From Arthrinium phaeospermum (taxonomy: Eukaryota; Ascomycota; Sordariomycetes; Amphisphaeriales; Apiosporaceae): a stretch of 64,000 bases of DNA. The notes under the pieces are model-generated. The model saw nothing but the letters and a program-made list of their open reading frames with translations, had not been told where the DNA came from and did no database searches. Where the stretch lies: assembly GCA_006503535.1 (NCBI GenBank), contig QYRS01000004.1, positions 1,178,001 to 1,242,000 of the forward strand. Reading direction: 5' to 3'. Below are positions 1-11,363 of the stretch, one piece after another. Every line of letters begins with the position of its first letter. Position 1 is the first letter of the stretch. The position numbers and the translations under genes were made by a program.

Positions 1-248
1 CAAGGGATAGGGAAGCGTAGCTCATCCAGCCATCTCGGGCGACACATTACGTCTGCTGCAGTGTATAAGCCATCCCTTCCGGGCCAAGGAGGGGAAAGAA
101 GGTGTATGAGTCAACGAGGGACCATATATAAATTGAGTCTAAACATATTCTTGATCTCCCAAATCCGGCGTGGCTCACACGAATCTTTATGGTCACTGTG
201 ACTCGGTTTCTACACTCGTTTGCTGGTGACAACCAATTCATCGACAAT

Positions 249-1084
249 ATGATACGCCTCCTACTGCTCATCACCTCCACCGTCCTCTCCTTCTCCATCC
301 TCCCCTCCATCACCACGGCGACCTACACCGTCCTCCCCTACCCGCCCCAGCAAGTCCGGCGCCGGCCCCTACAGGACCACGAATGGGCCCCGAGCCCGCG
401 AGCGGCGGGCTGCCCAGCGTACCTCGAAGCCAACGAGTACGAGTTCCCGCACTACATCACGCAGATCTCAGCCGCGGAACCGGACCGGGCCTTCGGCCCC
501 TCGCTGACGGGGCGCTTCACCCCCAACGACATCTCGTCCATCTTCGCCTTCGACATCCCCGCCGACCGCGCCGACGCCAACTGCAGTCTGGTGTTCCTGT
601 TCCCCCGCCAGGAGCAGCTCACCTCCTCGCACTACACCTACGACGGCCTGGGGACCTTCGTCTTCACGGGCTACGACCCGGGGTACTGCCCGGACCGCGC
701 CACGACGTTCAACAAGCAGCCACCTTCTACCATGTTTCCGCCGTTTCCGGCGCTGCATATGGAGCCGGGGTATGCTTACACCATTGACGTCGGGCCTTGC
801 ACGTTTAGCGCGGGCAAATGCGTTTCGGGAAGTAAGTATTCCATTTAACCCTGTTCCCACTCCTCTTCTGATCTTCTGACACTCCTCCGCTTTTCATTGG
901 TCGGAGAATTGAGGAAGAAGATAGGCCTCCAGCGGTGAGTATGATCATTGCAAGCTAACCTTGTAAACCAGAAACATCCACACCCGACACATTCTTTGAG
1001 TTCTTCCAGAACAGCGACGAGTGTCCAATCGGCGTGTACACCACCTACAGCTACGGCCTGCCTTGCAAGCCGCCGTACTGTTGA
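249..1084 (+). CDS. Secreted But2-domain protein
   Basis: Two exons, 249-831 and 972-1084, joined over an intron with a GTAAGT donor and a CAG acceptor, give about 231 residues. The N-terminus (MIRLLLLITSTVLSF, then a small-residue stretch ending ATTATY-like) reads as a signal peptide. An in-frame ATG at 189 would bury it, so 249 is preferred. The rest matches the But2 C-terminal domain (ubiquitin-3-binding protein But2 family, PF09792): a 'FPHYITQI' start, a 'SSIFAFDIP' strand, a 'CSLVFLFP' strand, and near the end 'FFEFFQNSDECPIGVYTTY', the family's usual final strand. The second exon supplies that strand, which supports the splice. Fungal But2 proteins of this type are extracellular and of unknown biochemical role. 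Seven or more Cys residues suggest disulfides. No neighbour points to a pathway. Confidence 0.8.
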
Positions 1085-1315
1085 GAACCATGAATGAAAA
1101 GGCGGTAACGGGGCTTCGAGAAATGAGTCTCGGGGTGGCGAAGATATCTGAACCAGGCAATTGTCCGGAAAGGAGGGATGTTCACTTCAATCACGACCAT
1201 TATCACATGTATGCTTAGATGTACTACATTAACAATGGCGCACATTGCTCATTGGTACTTAACGCTTTCCATTTGCGTATTCTTGTGTGTCAGTGTTGTA
1301 TTCCAATTGTAATAC

Positions 1316-3608
1316 CTAGAGAGCCTCGGACGTGAGACTCATGCCCCGAAGCTCACCAGTCCACCCCGACCCTGCGCCCCCAACCCGAGCCAGCGGCGCC
1401 TCGATAGCGACCGGCGCCCACACATGGAACTGTGACAACACCCCCAGTATGGCCAAGAACTCCTCCCGGGCCCCGTCCCCCGCCCCATCCTGTCGCTTAC
1501 TACTATCCCTATCCAGGTCCTTGACGCTCGCAAAGGTCTGACTGCCTTTGCCGGTAATGTTGAGGCTCACCCAGCGGCCCAGAGGCACCGTCGAGTTGAG
1601 CCGGTAGTACGTCCCCGACGCCAGCAGGGTGAGGTCAGGCGTCAGCATGAGCACCGAGTCGCCGCCGGCCAGCAGCGTCGCGTTGGTCGGGTCCGCGAGT
1701 GAATCGACCCTGAGCTCGAGGGAGAGGGTGTAGTCGCGCCCCTTGGAGCTCAGGGGCGTATGGAGGGTACAGCCGCCGCCGATGGCCAGACCACCGGTGG
1801 CAGTAACGGGGCAGTCCGTGGTAGCGTGGTAGTTGTTGCCCGACGAGTCGTCCAACTGTGTCTGGCCTTCCCGTTCTTCTGTCGGCGCCCTCCTTGACGC
1901 GGCGGCGGCGGCCGGGGAGCGGAAGTCGTACTCGAATATCTTGGACGACTGGGAAGGTATACTGCGTTCCAGATTCTGTCCCGGGATCTTGGGATGCAGC
2001 CTGTCCAAGACCGAGGCGAACTCGGACTCCGCCAAGTCGCCTCCCCACTGCTTGTCCCCCAGCGCCGGGATCCCCTCCCTCCAAGCGTAGTAAGCCTCCG
2101 AAACCACGCTCGCGTTCTGGCCGTAGTCGTTCCACAGCGGCGCCACCGAGCCGAGGACCCGCGACTCGGTGACCGCGGGGTTGTTGGTCGCGTTCTTCTG
2201 GTCGAAGACGTGGGGGTACCACAGCCCCCCCTGCGCGGTGGCCGGGTCCCCGCGGAAGGTGCGGCGGACGTCGACGGACTGGGGGTAGCTGCCCGACCAC
2301 TTGCTGACGACGTAGTACGAGTCGTCCGAGTTGAGGACCGAGTAGTTGTTGCGGATGTAGTCGTAGAGCGGGTTGTCCTCGAAGAAGGCCCAGTGCTGGA
2401 TCGAGACGTTCTTGTGCACGTTCTCCGCGTACTCGGGCCGCGGCGGGAAGGTGCCCCAGATCCGCGTCGCCTTGCCGCCGCCGCCGGACTCGGCCGCGAT
2501 GAAGGCCGACATCTCGTTGACGAAGCGCGTGTACTCGGCGGCCCCCGCCGTGTACTCGTCCGCGCCGATGTGGACCGTCTTGCTGTGGAACCAGGGCAGG
2601 AACTCGGCCCAGATGGCCTGCATGGTGGGGATGGTGTCCGGGTGCGAGATGTTGAGCAGGCTCGGGTCGCCCGCCAGGCCCAGCTGCGGCTTCCACTGCA
2701 CGATGGCCAGGGCGTGGCCGGGGGCCTCGATCTCGGGCAGGATCGTGACGCCGCGGGCCGCGCAGGCCGACTGCATGTCCTCGAACTGCGCCCGCGTGTA
2801 CGACTCGTTTTTATACTTGTTCAAGCCTGCAAGTGCCTCCGCGTCGGACCACGGCCGGAACCTCGCGAATAGCTGTAGACTAAAATCCCTTGAGTACTGG
2901 GCGATGACGTTGAAGTTGTCGCTCAGGTGGAGCTGGAGCGTGTTCTGCTTGAAGAAGGACATGTAGGCGCACACCTCCGTGATGAACTCGGGCGGGTAGT
3001 AGTGCCGGCCGGCGTCGAGCATCATCCCGCGCGTCGCCCAGCCGGGCGCATCGTGGGCCTCGCCGTGGGGCAGCGAGCCTTCGTTCAAGATGGCCTGCTG
3101 GAGGACCGTCCTGGTCCCCCACCACACCCCCAGCGGACTTGCACCGCGGACGGTCACGCCGTCGGCCGAGACAGAGAGCGTGTAACCCTCCGATGTTGGC
3201 GCGCCTGCAGCGTCGAGGTACTCGCCGGAGTCCCCCAGCGTCAAGAAGATTGAGCTCTGGCCGGCTTCGGACGAATTGGAGACTTCGAGTTCCAAACCAA
3301 GGACGTGTTTCAAGTCATTTGCAAAAACCTGGGAGAAATCGTGTAGCGATGGCGGTATTAATGTCTCGCCTCTCTCGTCGCGGGCATCGGCAAACTGGGT
3401 GTCCACAACGACGGACTTCAGGCTGCTCAAGCTGAGATGGCTTTCACCAGTCGCCTCGAATGGCACGGTGGGGATCCCGACGAGGCGCGAGGCAGTCGGT
3501 ATTGCTACCAAGGAAGGAGTCAGTGATGCATCGGGCTCAGGTTGATACTCCGCACATACCACCGAGCCAAGCTGTAGTTGCTAAGATCCATGACAAGTAG
3601 GTCCTCAT
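1316..3608 (-). CDS. Secreted GH20 beta-N-acetylhexosaminidase-like enzyme
   Basis: Two exons on the minus strand, 3608-3560 and 3504-1316, are separated by a 55-nt intron (GTATGT donor, CTGAC branch, TAG acceptor); 745 residues. The short first exon encodes a signal peptide (MRTYLSWILATTAWLG), which fixes the start. A GH20b-like N-domain is followed by the family 20 (beta/alpha)8 barrel: 'RGMMLDAGRHYYP' at its start, 'LHLSDN', 'LPEIEAPGHA', and the catalytic Asp-Glu pair in 'HIGADEY' near residue 327. Family 20 enzymes release terminal GlcNAc/GalNAc by substrate-assisted catalysis. The last 200 residues look like a concanavalin-type jelly roll ('GRDYTLSLELRVDS'), so binding to a polysaccharide is plausible. 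The common motif is HxGGDE; here one Gly is Ala. Likely role: extracellular breakdown of chitin oligomers or glycans. Exact substrate is not readable from sequence. Confidence 0.88.
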
Positions 3609-4154
3609 ATTCAACGATCGAGACCAGCAGTCCCCAAAACCTGACGCATGGTAATTAAGATGGAGCTGGGACGCCATCGGCTTGCAGCAGATGCCCCTGT
3701 CTTATAGAAATAGCCCCAGGGCCACTGGGGTGTTGACTAGCGAAAGCCAGGTTGTTTCCAGTGTTTGTCTCAGTTCTTGAGGCGACGTTGTATCGCCTAT
3801 AGCACATCGGACGATCATTCCTATCTCCAACCTCATCACCCCGCATCCATCGCATATACTAATACAACGTAGCAACCATCGCGGATGTATTTGGGTGGGG
3901 TAGATAAGGGTTCCAAGTCGGACGTCACCCCCGCCCAGGTTGGCGGCCGCGGTGAAGCTGGGGAGCGGGGAAAGCCCCCAATCTCCAACTACGACCGATC
4001 GGACGTATTGCCTGTTCGCTCAACGGACGTAACCACTGCAATATACATTCTGCCTAATATACTTGTCTTCACGACCATGTCGAAAGAAAAATCGCATACG
4101 AATATCTCTCAGGACTACCTCCTTAGTCCACTGTGATGCCGTCCTTGTACTTGA
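3609..4154. other. Intergenic region
   Basis: Upstream of the GH20 gene and downstream of the F-box gene. I see no coding exon, RNA gene or repeat. It should hold the hexosaminidase promoter, but no clear TATA box stands out. Confidence 0.5.
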
Positions 4155-5814
4155 CTATGACTCTTCCTCAATTGCAAACATTTCTATCACATGAGCGTCC
4201 TGCTCGTGCAAGTCCGCCTCATCTTCCGGCATCCCCGTCTCCTCGAAGTAGGGTCTCGCCAGAAACCGGTCATGGTCGGGTCGGGACGAGCTATAGCGGA
4301 CCACCCTCTGAGGCCGTTTCTCCCGGTACAGGTAGGGCGGCACAAACCGGACCTGCCTCGCCGTGGTGACCTGGAGTTCGAACTTGCACTCTTCTCCCTC
4401 GAGGCCGGCTCCCTCGCTGGGTTGAAGCTGGGCCACCTGTTCTGTGAATTGCCGGATCATACTTCTCATCCTTGTGCGCCAGGCCTGCCGCTGTTGGCTG
4501 GGGTAGGAAATCGTCAGGTCGATGACGATGGCGAACCTTCTCCCGTCGTCCCGGGGGAGGGAGAGCAGCTCTTCGATCCGGAGATCGGTCAGGATGGTGT
4601 TGCGGCATCTGAGCGTCCTGGCGTCGAAGCCAGAGAGACGCAGGGAGGCGAGGTTGCGCGGCAGTTGCCCACGCAGGGGCCAGCGCTCTTGCAAGCGACT
4701 GTGAAAGGGACCCAGAAAGTGACCCAGAAAGGGACCCACCTGGAGCGACTCCAGGGACGGCAAGGCCGATAAGTCCAGCTGGAAATGCGGCGTTGAAGGA
4801 TTGGATGGGAGCCGTAATGACCGTATGCTCAATGACAAATGTCGTAGGCTGTTGCTAGAAAGCCGGATGGGTTGATCCCGGGGCCAAACGCCCCCCATTA
4901 AACCGGCGGGCTCGTATAGCTCCAGACGGAGGAGTTCTTTTGGCAATTTCAGCAGAACATCTAACGAATCAGCGTCGACACTGCTCTCTGTGAACACCAT
5001 AGCTTTTAGGTTGGTTTTTCCTTCAAACCGTTGCAGCTCGCGGTCTGTTTCCGTGAACCTCACGATGGCGCAGGATATTTCCAGCTTCTCCAGATTTGGC
5101 AATAGAAAGACTGGGCATGATGGTGTTGTATACCATAGTCGATCTGTTGCCCCTGACCAGTGCAGTGTCACTGATCCCAGATGTCAGTCCACCGTTTCTA
5201 AAAGGGGCGGGGGACTAACGTGATGTGAGGTTCTGAAAAGGAGCACCCTTGCTACTTGGCTCGCTGAGTAGTGATGCCGACTCGAATAGCCCGAGGTAGA
5301 GCACCATATCAGCCGGCCAATCCGTCCCCCACTCGGACGGATCGTCACGGGACCGGGACCGAGCATTGCAGCGAGGAGATTCGATGGTCAAGGACTTGAT
5401 ACTAGGGTACGACGCGACCACGCCAGCTGTTGTCACTCCCACTCGATCATTATCGTATCTGGGAGTGGCGAAGACCAGATCAAGTCGTCGCAGGAACCCG
5501 GCCCTTTGGGGTCTTGACCCGACCAGCTTTCCCAAGACCTCTAGCGCTCCCCGCGTCTCGAGACTGAGATGGGAATACAAGCGTGCTTCGGCGAAGTTGC
5601 GGAGTTGGTGGCAAGTCCGGGCGGCCGCTGCCAGGGATGTCTTTTCCTGAACAGAGTCGAAGATTTGCACTAGAAGTTCATTGGGAAAGGACAGAAGATT
5701 GATAGCACCAGGCATCATGAACAGGATTTGGGAAGGCAAGCAGGTGCTGCTGCCTGCTGGTGGCGTTTGACCCCTCACTAAAATAAAGGTACTTGCTGCA
5801 TGTATCGGGAACAC
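4155..5814 (-). CDS. F-box protein
   Basis: Two exons on the minus strand, 5814-5220 and 5170-4155, with a 49-nt intron (GTTAGT donor, CTGAC branch, CAG acceptor); 536 residues if the first ATG is used. The F-box begins 'LLSFPNELLVQIFDSV' and runs on through 'LAAAARTCHQLRNFAEARLY', the helical motif that docks to Skp1 in SCF ubiquitin ligases. An ATG pair at about 5718/5715, a few residues before the F-box, is an equally good start. The remainder has leucine-rich strands ('LPNLEKLEISCAIVRF', 'LPSLESLQVGPF') resembling a degenerate LRR substrate-recognition region without clean periodicity. The C-terminus is acidic. Fungal genomes carry many fast-evolving F-box/LRR proteins of this kind; the target is unknown. 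Confidence 0.75.
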
Positions 5815-5937
5815 CGCAATGTGCTAACAGCATTTGGAAAATCTCAACAGCGGGGGAGTATTAAACGGAGGTGAATGGATGGGATAGATTGATGGATGTG
5901 TGAACTAGAGCTAGATACTCGAGGTAGGAAGTCTGCC

Positions 5938-5946
5938 TTTATATAC
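5938..5946 (-). promoter_or_regulatory. TATA box of the F-box gene
   Basis: On the minus strand this reads TATATAAAG, about 125 bases upstream of the first ATG of the F-box gene. Spacing fits a core promoter with a short 5' leader. Assigned by motif and position only. Confidence 0.45.
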
Positions 5947-6426
5947 GCTTCTGGTGTGGTGTAAGTGGGTCAACACTTCGTACTCCAGCAAGTAGTGGTC
6001 GAGCAAGCTGCACAGCATTCCGCTTACGTCCTTCTGCCACCCGCAGCAGCGACTTTTTCTACGTTGGAGTGTCACATCAAGAAGACAACACTTGCAAGTC
6101 TTCATCTCGGACAAGCCATGTCTGTATCCGTAAAACCAGTCCAGTCCAGATCCAAATGTGTGCGAGTCACATGTTGCCAATCGTCAGAGCTCTTCTTTAT
6201 CATCACCAAGGCAACAAAGCACATGGGTCAGGACGCCGGTTCAGTACCGAGTCTGCGGTTATCTCGCACAAGGAGAAAACACAGCAAAGACTCAGCCTGG
6301 ACGGGGCGCCGTAAGTCTTCATCATCCGATTGATTGGAGAGGGCCGTCATACCACATGAGACGGGCAGGGAGAAAAGGGGTGTGGCCGTTTGTGGGGAGT
6401 GCTTCTATTTCGTTTTGTCGCATCTT
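5947..6426. other. Intergenic region between the F-box and RIO1 genes
   Basis: Small open frames occur on both strands but none has a domain, codon bias or splice pattern that supports a gene. Probably F-box upstream region and RIO1 3' flank. Confidence 0.45.
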
Positions 6427-8215
6427 CTAATGCTTCTTGCGTGACGACGACGATACCAGCTTCTTCTTAAGCTGCTTCGGCATCTTCTCCTTGCGCTTTT
6501 CTTGCTTCTCTTTCTTGATCGCTGCCTTGTGTTCCTGTCTAAAGTTAGCAGTTGTCGGAGTCATAGGCTTTGTCCAGAACACATACCTTCTTCTCTTCCT
6601 TGTCGACGAACCTCTTACCACGAGGTCTGCCCTTCTCAAAGCGGCTCTCGTCGCCGCTTTCCAGTGCTGCGCCGTCTCCCGATTCTTCATCAGAGGTGCT
6701 GGCCTCGTCATCCTCGTCTTGGGCGTTTTCGTCTTGTTTCGACGTAACCGCTTGGTCTGCTAGAAGGTTTCTGTAGACTAACTTGTCTCCTTCGCCAGCG
6801 TCGATCTTCCGGGCGTCCTTCTCAATGTCATACACCTGCTCCAGGGTCTGCGGGATATATTGGTTTCGGAACACCTCGTTGTCGACCTCCTGTTCCGCAA
6901 GAGCTCCCTCGTGGTTTTCCGTAGCCGGCTGTGTTTCGTAGAGCTTCTCTACGGCTTCACTTAGAGCCGGCTCCTCAACAGCGCCATCAGAGGCTGTGAT
7001 GAAATCGAAGACGGTTCTATCGGACAATGTCTCGACCCCTTCCCGACGGAAGAAGTCTCCCGTGTTCTTGATGTCCATGCGTAAGAACTCAAGCGACCGG
7101 GGATGGTCGTGCTCAACACTCTGTGACACATCAATGATGTAGAGCTGGCGGTCATTGTAGAGAATGTTGTATTCGCTAAGATCGGCATGTACCAGCCTGC
7201 ACACCTGGTACATCCGTCGCATGATGCCCAGCAATTGGATGTAGAGAGACCTCCACACCTCTTCGGCGTCCTCACTTGAGATAGCAGCATCGCGCAATCT
7301 GGGGTAGGCGTAGCCTTTTCGGTCGCCCAGCAGCTCCATGACGAGTACGTGGAGCTTCAGCTGGATGGGCTCCGGGCACTTGATGCCGGCAGAATGTATA
7401 CGGCGCAAATTCCTGAACTCTTTCTCTGCCCATAGCTTGACCATCTTGCGACTGTTACCTTTCTCGGCACCGGACTTGAAGCGGTGTTCGCCTGTGATGT
7501 ATCGCTCTCTGTCCTTGAAGCTAAGAATAGCAGTTTTGTAGACCTTAATGGCACGCTGGATAGGAGGTCCATCCAGATCGGGGTATGCAACGGCGCCGTA
7601 GACATTGGCCTCTTTTCCAGTGCTGATGGCGCCATGTACCTCGCTCACGAATCCCCTGTTAATCATCTGAAGCAGAATCATTCGGGTCCGTTGATCCAGG
7701 ACCTGCTCACTCGTAGCTCGGTCGGCCTTGTCCTTTTCTCTGCTTTGCTCGCCCTTCACATCGTCAAGTCTGATCTTGGCCGCATGCTTCGATAATGTGG
7801 ATATCTGATCGTCGACGTTCGCCCTGGTATTGGCTGAAGGCTTCTGTTGGTTGGACTTCGGTAGCGCAGCGCCTCCATCTTGAGTCTGCCGTTGGCTATT
7901 GTAGTTCCTGGATGGGTCGGATGGGTCGTCGTCGTAATCAAACTCGTCGTCATCGAAAACGTCGTTCAAGCTGTCTTCGTCCTCGTCTTCGTAATCTGCA
8001 GATTCTGCGGGCTGCGAAGGCTGCGCAGACGTCGTTTCCGGGGCCTCTCGGCTGTCGGTGGCGACATGCGATGGTTTGGATTCAGGTGTCGCAGCGTCCT
8101 CCGTAGGAGCAGGTGTGTTCTCTGGTTCCGCCATATTGCCGTTGGACAAATGCCTAGACAACGTTGCGGCAAGAGAGAAGTTGTCTATAATCGAGCGACG
8201 GTAGTTTTGAAGCAT
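6427..8215 (-). CDS. RIO1: RIO1-family atypical serine/threonine kinase
   Basis: Exons 8215-6587 and 6534-6427 (minus strand) are joined over a 52-nt intron with a GTATGT donor and a CTAAC branch; 578 residues from the first ATG. An in-frame ATG at 8134 (MAEPEN...) is a likely alternative start. RIO1 signatures are complete: ATP-binding loop 'STGKEANVYG' (about residue 197), catalytic loop 'HADLSEYN' (about 343) and metal-binding 'IIDVSQSVEHDHP'. The N-terminal third is acidic and disordered ('DYEDEDEDSLNDVFDDDEF'). The C-terminus is a Lys-rich tail that follows an acidic DE-rich segment, as in yeast Rio1. The second exon supplies that basic tail and is needed for it. RIO1 acts late in 40S ribosomal subunit maturation, releasing assembly factors by ATP hydrolysis; it is essential in yeast. 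A conserved housekeeping gene. Confidence 0.93.
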
Positions 8216-8727
8216 TTTGGCGACCCCTCGTGTGGTGACGTCGACTATGCGTTCCGTCTACTATGTGTCTCTAATGCTCGAGTCACCAAATCCAAAATTA
8301 TTTTGCGATTTCTACAGGACTTGCAACCCCGCCCCCACCAAAAATTCGTTATCTTATCGGTCCTCTGCTCCCACTGAAGCCCAGGAACCCCAGCTTACAC
8401 CAGCTGAGTCTCCAGCTCCCTTAAGTACCCTACTAATCGTGCACTCCGTAAGTCAATAGGTATACTGTAGTCATATGTTGAAATTCAAGCTGCTATTTAT
8501 GTTTTATAAATACTACCCCTATAAACGATCAGCCTGGTTAGTAACGAATTAATACATTTTCCACCATTTCATCTTCACTGTATCCAGTTACGGACGGCTT
8601 GATGTTCCATTGAGAAAAAGGTATATTGTGAACACGACAGCTACCAGTTAAAGATGGTCAGATACATAATGTTTACACGATAGTGTGAGTGCTTAGGGGA
8701 GCGGGTGAGGGGGCGAAGCTCAGCTCC
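8216..8727. other. Intergenic region
   Basis: AT-richer stretch upstream of RIO1 and downstream of the FAD oxidoreductase gene. No gene, RNA or repeat seen. Confidence 0.45.
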
Positions 8728-10466
8728 CTAGTTGAACAACTTGAACCCCCCAGGCACGGCCTTTTGAAATAACCCTTGCGGATCGTACTTCCTGCTCATA
8801 TCCTGGAGGAAAGCCTTGTTCACATCTCCATACCCGCGGATGGGGTCCTGCCAGGACGCCGCATAGTTGAGGTACACGTAAGGGTTCGTGACACCAAGTC
8901 GTTCCGCCTCGGCTTGGAACTGCTCGAACATGCGACGCGTCTGCGACTCCACCAACGCATCGTCCTTCTTATCAACCCAGGTCGTGGTCAGCAGCGCATT
9001 GAAGAGATCTCCGTCTGACTCGTCCAAGCCTAACGAGTTGCCGCCTGCCCGGGCGCTCGCCTGGGACACGATGGCCGGCTGAGGTTGGAGGGCCAAACTC
9101 CACTGCAGGCCAGAGACGTTGCGCAATGCCGGCACCGTCTGCAATTCGATGGTATGCATGGCACGCAGCATCGCCAGGCTAATTTGAAAGGTGGCAGTTA
9201 CCATGAGTTCGCGCTGACCTGGAGCCGAGTACAGCTCCTTCGAGAAGTCGGAGCTATTCGATATGCGCATTGTATTGACAAATGACGGGACCGAGGTAAA
9301 TTTCTTCAGCGCGGGAGGACTGACCTGCTTCTTGGTGTATGCTGGGCTTTGCAGTGTGATCCACGAGTCCGTAGCTGGTTGCCAGATGAGGTTAAGGATG
9401 TTGGTAGCATATGGGTCATAGGTAGGGCTGCTTGTGAATGATTCGAATTCTCGGAATAGTTCGTCGATATGGGTGCTGTCACTGATTATTGAGCCACCCC
9501 AGTAGTCCGACTGTGCGAAACTTCGCATGGTGAAGGCTGTGACAATGCCAAAGTTATTCGACCCTCCACGAAGTGCCCGCCACAGATCTGAATTGGACCT
9601 GGCATTAGCGTTCACTATTTGACCAGATGCAAGCACCACTTCAAAGTTATCCACGGTATCGCATGCAAATCTGTGCAGACATGTAAGCTTTGGACACATC
9701 GAGGGAGAACTTCCGCATCCAGTAATACGGCGTTGGGTGGTGTTGACTAACCCATAGCGAGGCGAGAAATGCGAAAAGCCGCCACCCGTCACAAGACCAC
9801 CGACACCCACTGTCGCCAAGCGACCTCCTGTGACGGCCAGCCCTTGGGGGTCAAGTACGTTATATACGTCCCCCCATCTGTTCCCTGGACCAACATTGAC
9901 AGTCGTCTTGTCGGCCGACATAGTAACTTGATTGAGTCTCTGTAAGTCCACCACAATGCCAGCCTCGATATTGGCCGCTCCCGCCCAAGGGGTGTGGCCA
10001 CCTGACCGGACGGCAAAGTTGCATCGGCCTGGGAAATATTCACTACCGAGACGCAGGATGTCAATTGCCAAGCCAACTTCGTCCCGGTTGGAGGGAGTGA
10101 CTACACAAGAAGGATGCAGCTCAGCTTCCTGAAGACTCCAGTACATATCATCGGGAAGGGTCCCGGGATGTTGTACGCTGTTTGGAAGAACCAATGAAAG
10201 CGCGGTACACTGCCGAGAATGTCAGTGTCAAACCAACGTTTATAACATACTCCCAACAAAGGTGATAGGTGGCATCGCCCCCCTTGGCACTAGTGTGAAC
10301 GAGAGCAAGAGATAGTCCTTACGCAATTTCCAACCTTTGCAACATCACTTTCAGAGATAGGGGCTTGGATATTCCCATTGAATGAAGCTGTTCCAGGAAC
10401 AGTCAAGTAGAGAAGCCACAGCCCGCCCAAAAGTATGGCGGATGGCCAATTCTTGATCATTGCCAT
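8728..10466 (-). CDS. Secreted FAD-linked oxidoreductase (berberine bridge enzyme type)
   Basis: Three minus-strand exons: 10466-10323, 10209-9752 and 9670-8728; 514 residues. Exon 1 carries the signal peptide (MAMIKNWPSAILLGGLWLLY). Exon 2 opens with 'CTALSLVLPNSVQHPG', the usual start of this family after a Cys, and exon 3 with the second half of 'RYGFACDTVDNFEVV'. Both splices restore family sequence. The PF01565 FAD domain shows 'RSGGHTPWAG', whose His normally carries covalent FAD, and 'GGGFSHFSPRYG'. The Cys that makes the second covalent FAD bond in bicovalent members is not visible: the segment reads 'GGRLATVGVGG'. The C-terminal BBE segment is present ('YVYLNYAASWQDP'). Such enzymes oxidise sugars or secondary metabolites outside the cell or in the secretory path; substrate unknown. 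Confidence 0.88.
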
Positions 10467-11363
10467 GCCAATTTTGAAGAACGTCGCAGAACTTTTCAAT
10501 TGATGTTCTATGCCAATTCCGGGGAGGGTAACCGAGAAGGAGACCAAGAAGTTGACGAAAGGAACATGCTGTTCGTTTTCATTCTCCCAAAAGACATGTC
10601 AAATACCGGCTCGAAGGGGTGGTGGTACGTGGGGTGAAAATGTGCTTGGGTGCCAGTGAAGGTGCCAGGTGCATGATGCATCGGGTTTCTTATGCAAGGG
10701 AGGGCTCGGGGGCAAACACGATCCTCTGTCAATTACACGGCTCGTGTTACTTGGGGTGGCACACTTGAGATCTACCGTTCTTAAGCCAGCAAACCCCTTT
10801 TTATGAGAAATCAAAGCAGAACGAAATCGAGCTTCGAGGATTTCAAGGAAAATTCGATAATGATGTAAGAAATGTGCCTTGAATCTTGATGGGCGCGAAG
10901 CGACCGTGGAACATCGAAATATAGAAGGCAAGGTCGGTGCGTGAAACTCATACATGGGTTCCCATATATATGTACATGTAGGTAGTTATTGTGTTGGTTA
11001 GGAACTCTCATGTCCATCTTGGCCACCGGCCTGGGTCACCTTATGATGGGACGTTGGCTATACCCCTTGCGCGTCGCCAGATTAGTATCCAGGGCTTGTG
11101 AACAACGATCTCGCGTGACTTTGAGAAACGGCCTGACAAGGTATTGGAGTTATTTTCGGCTCGATGTTTGCATGACTACCAGGAAATTTCTCATATAAGC
11201 CTTCAAGTTCAAGGTGGTAGCATGGCTCACGGTTTGTCAGCATTCATTCGGCATCGATGTCGGAGAAGAACTCTGATACTCAACTCCAATTCTGACTCAA
11301 TTCAACTGATTCATTCTTGTCATCCTGTTGTACATCTGAATATCGGTAGATACACCTTTCGAT
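10467..11363. other. Intergenic region with divergent promoters
   Basis: Lies between the divergently transcribed FAD oxidoreductase (minus) and membrane protein (plus), so it probably holds both promoters. No coding exon was recognised. Confidence 0.45.

Noticed and set aside
1994..2872. Long Arg/Val-rich open frame opposite the GH20 gene
   Set aside because: It is the antisense of GC-rich hexosaminidase codons, with no domain and no splice logic.
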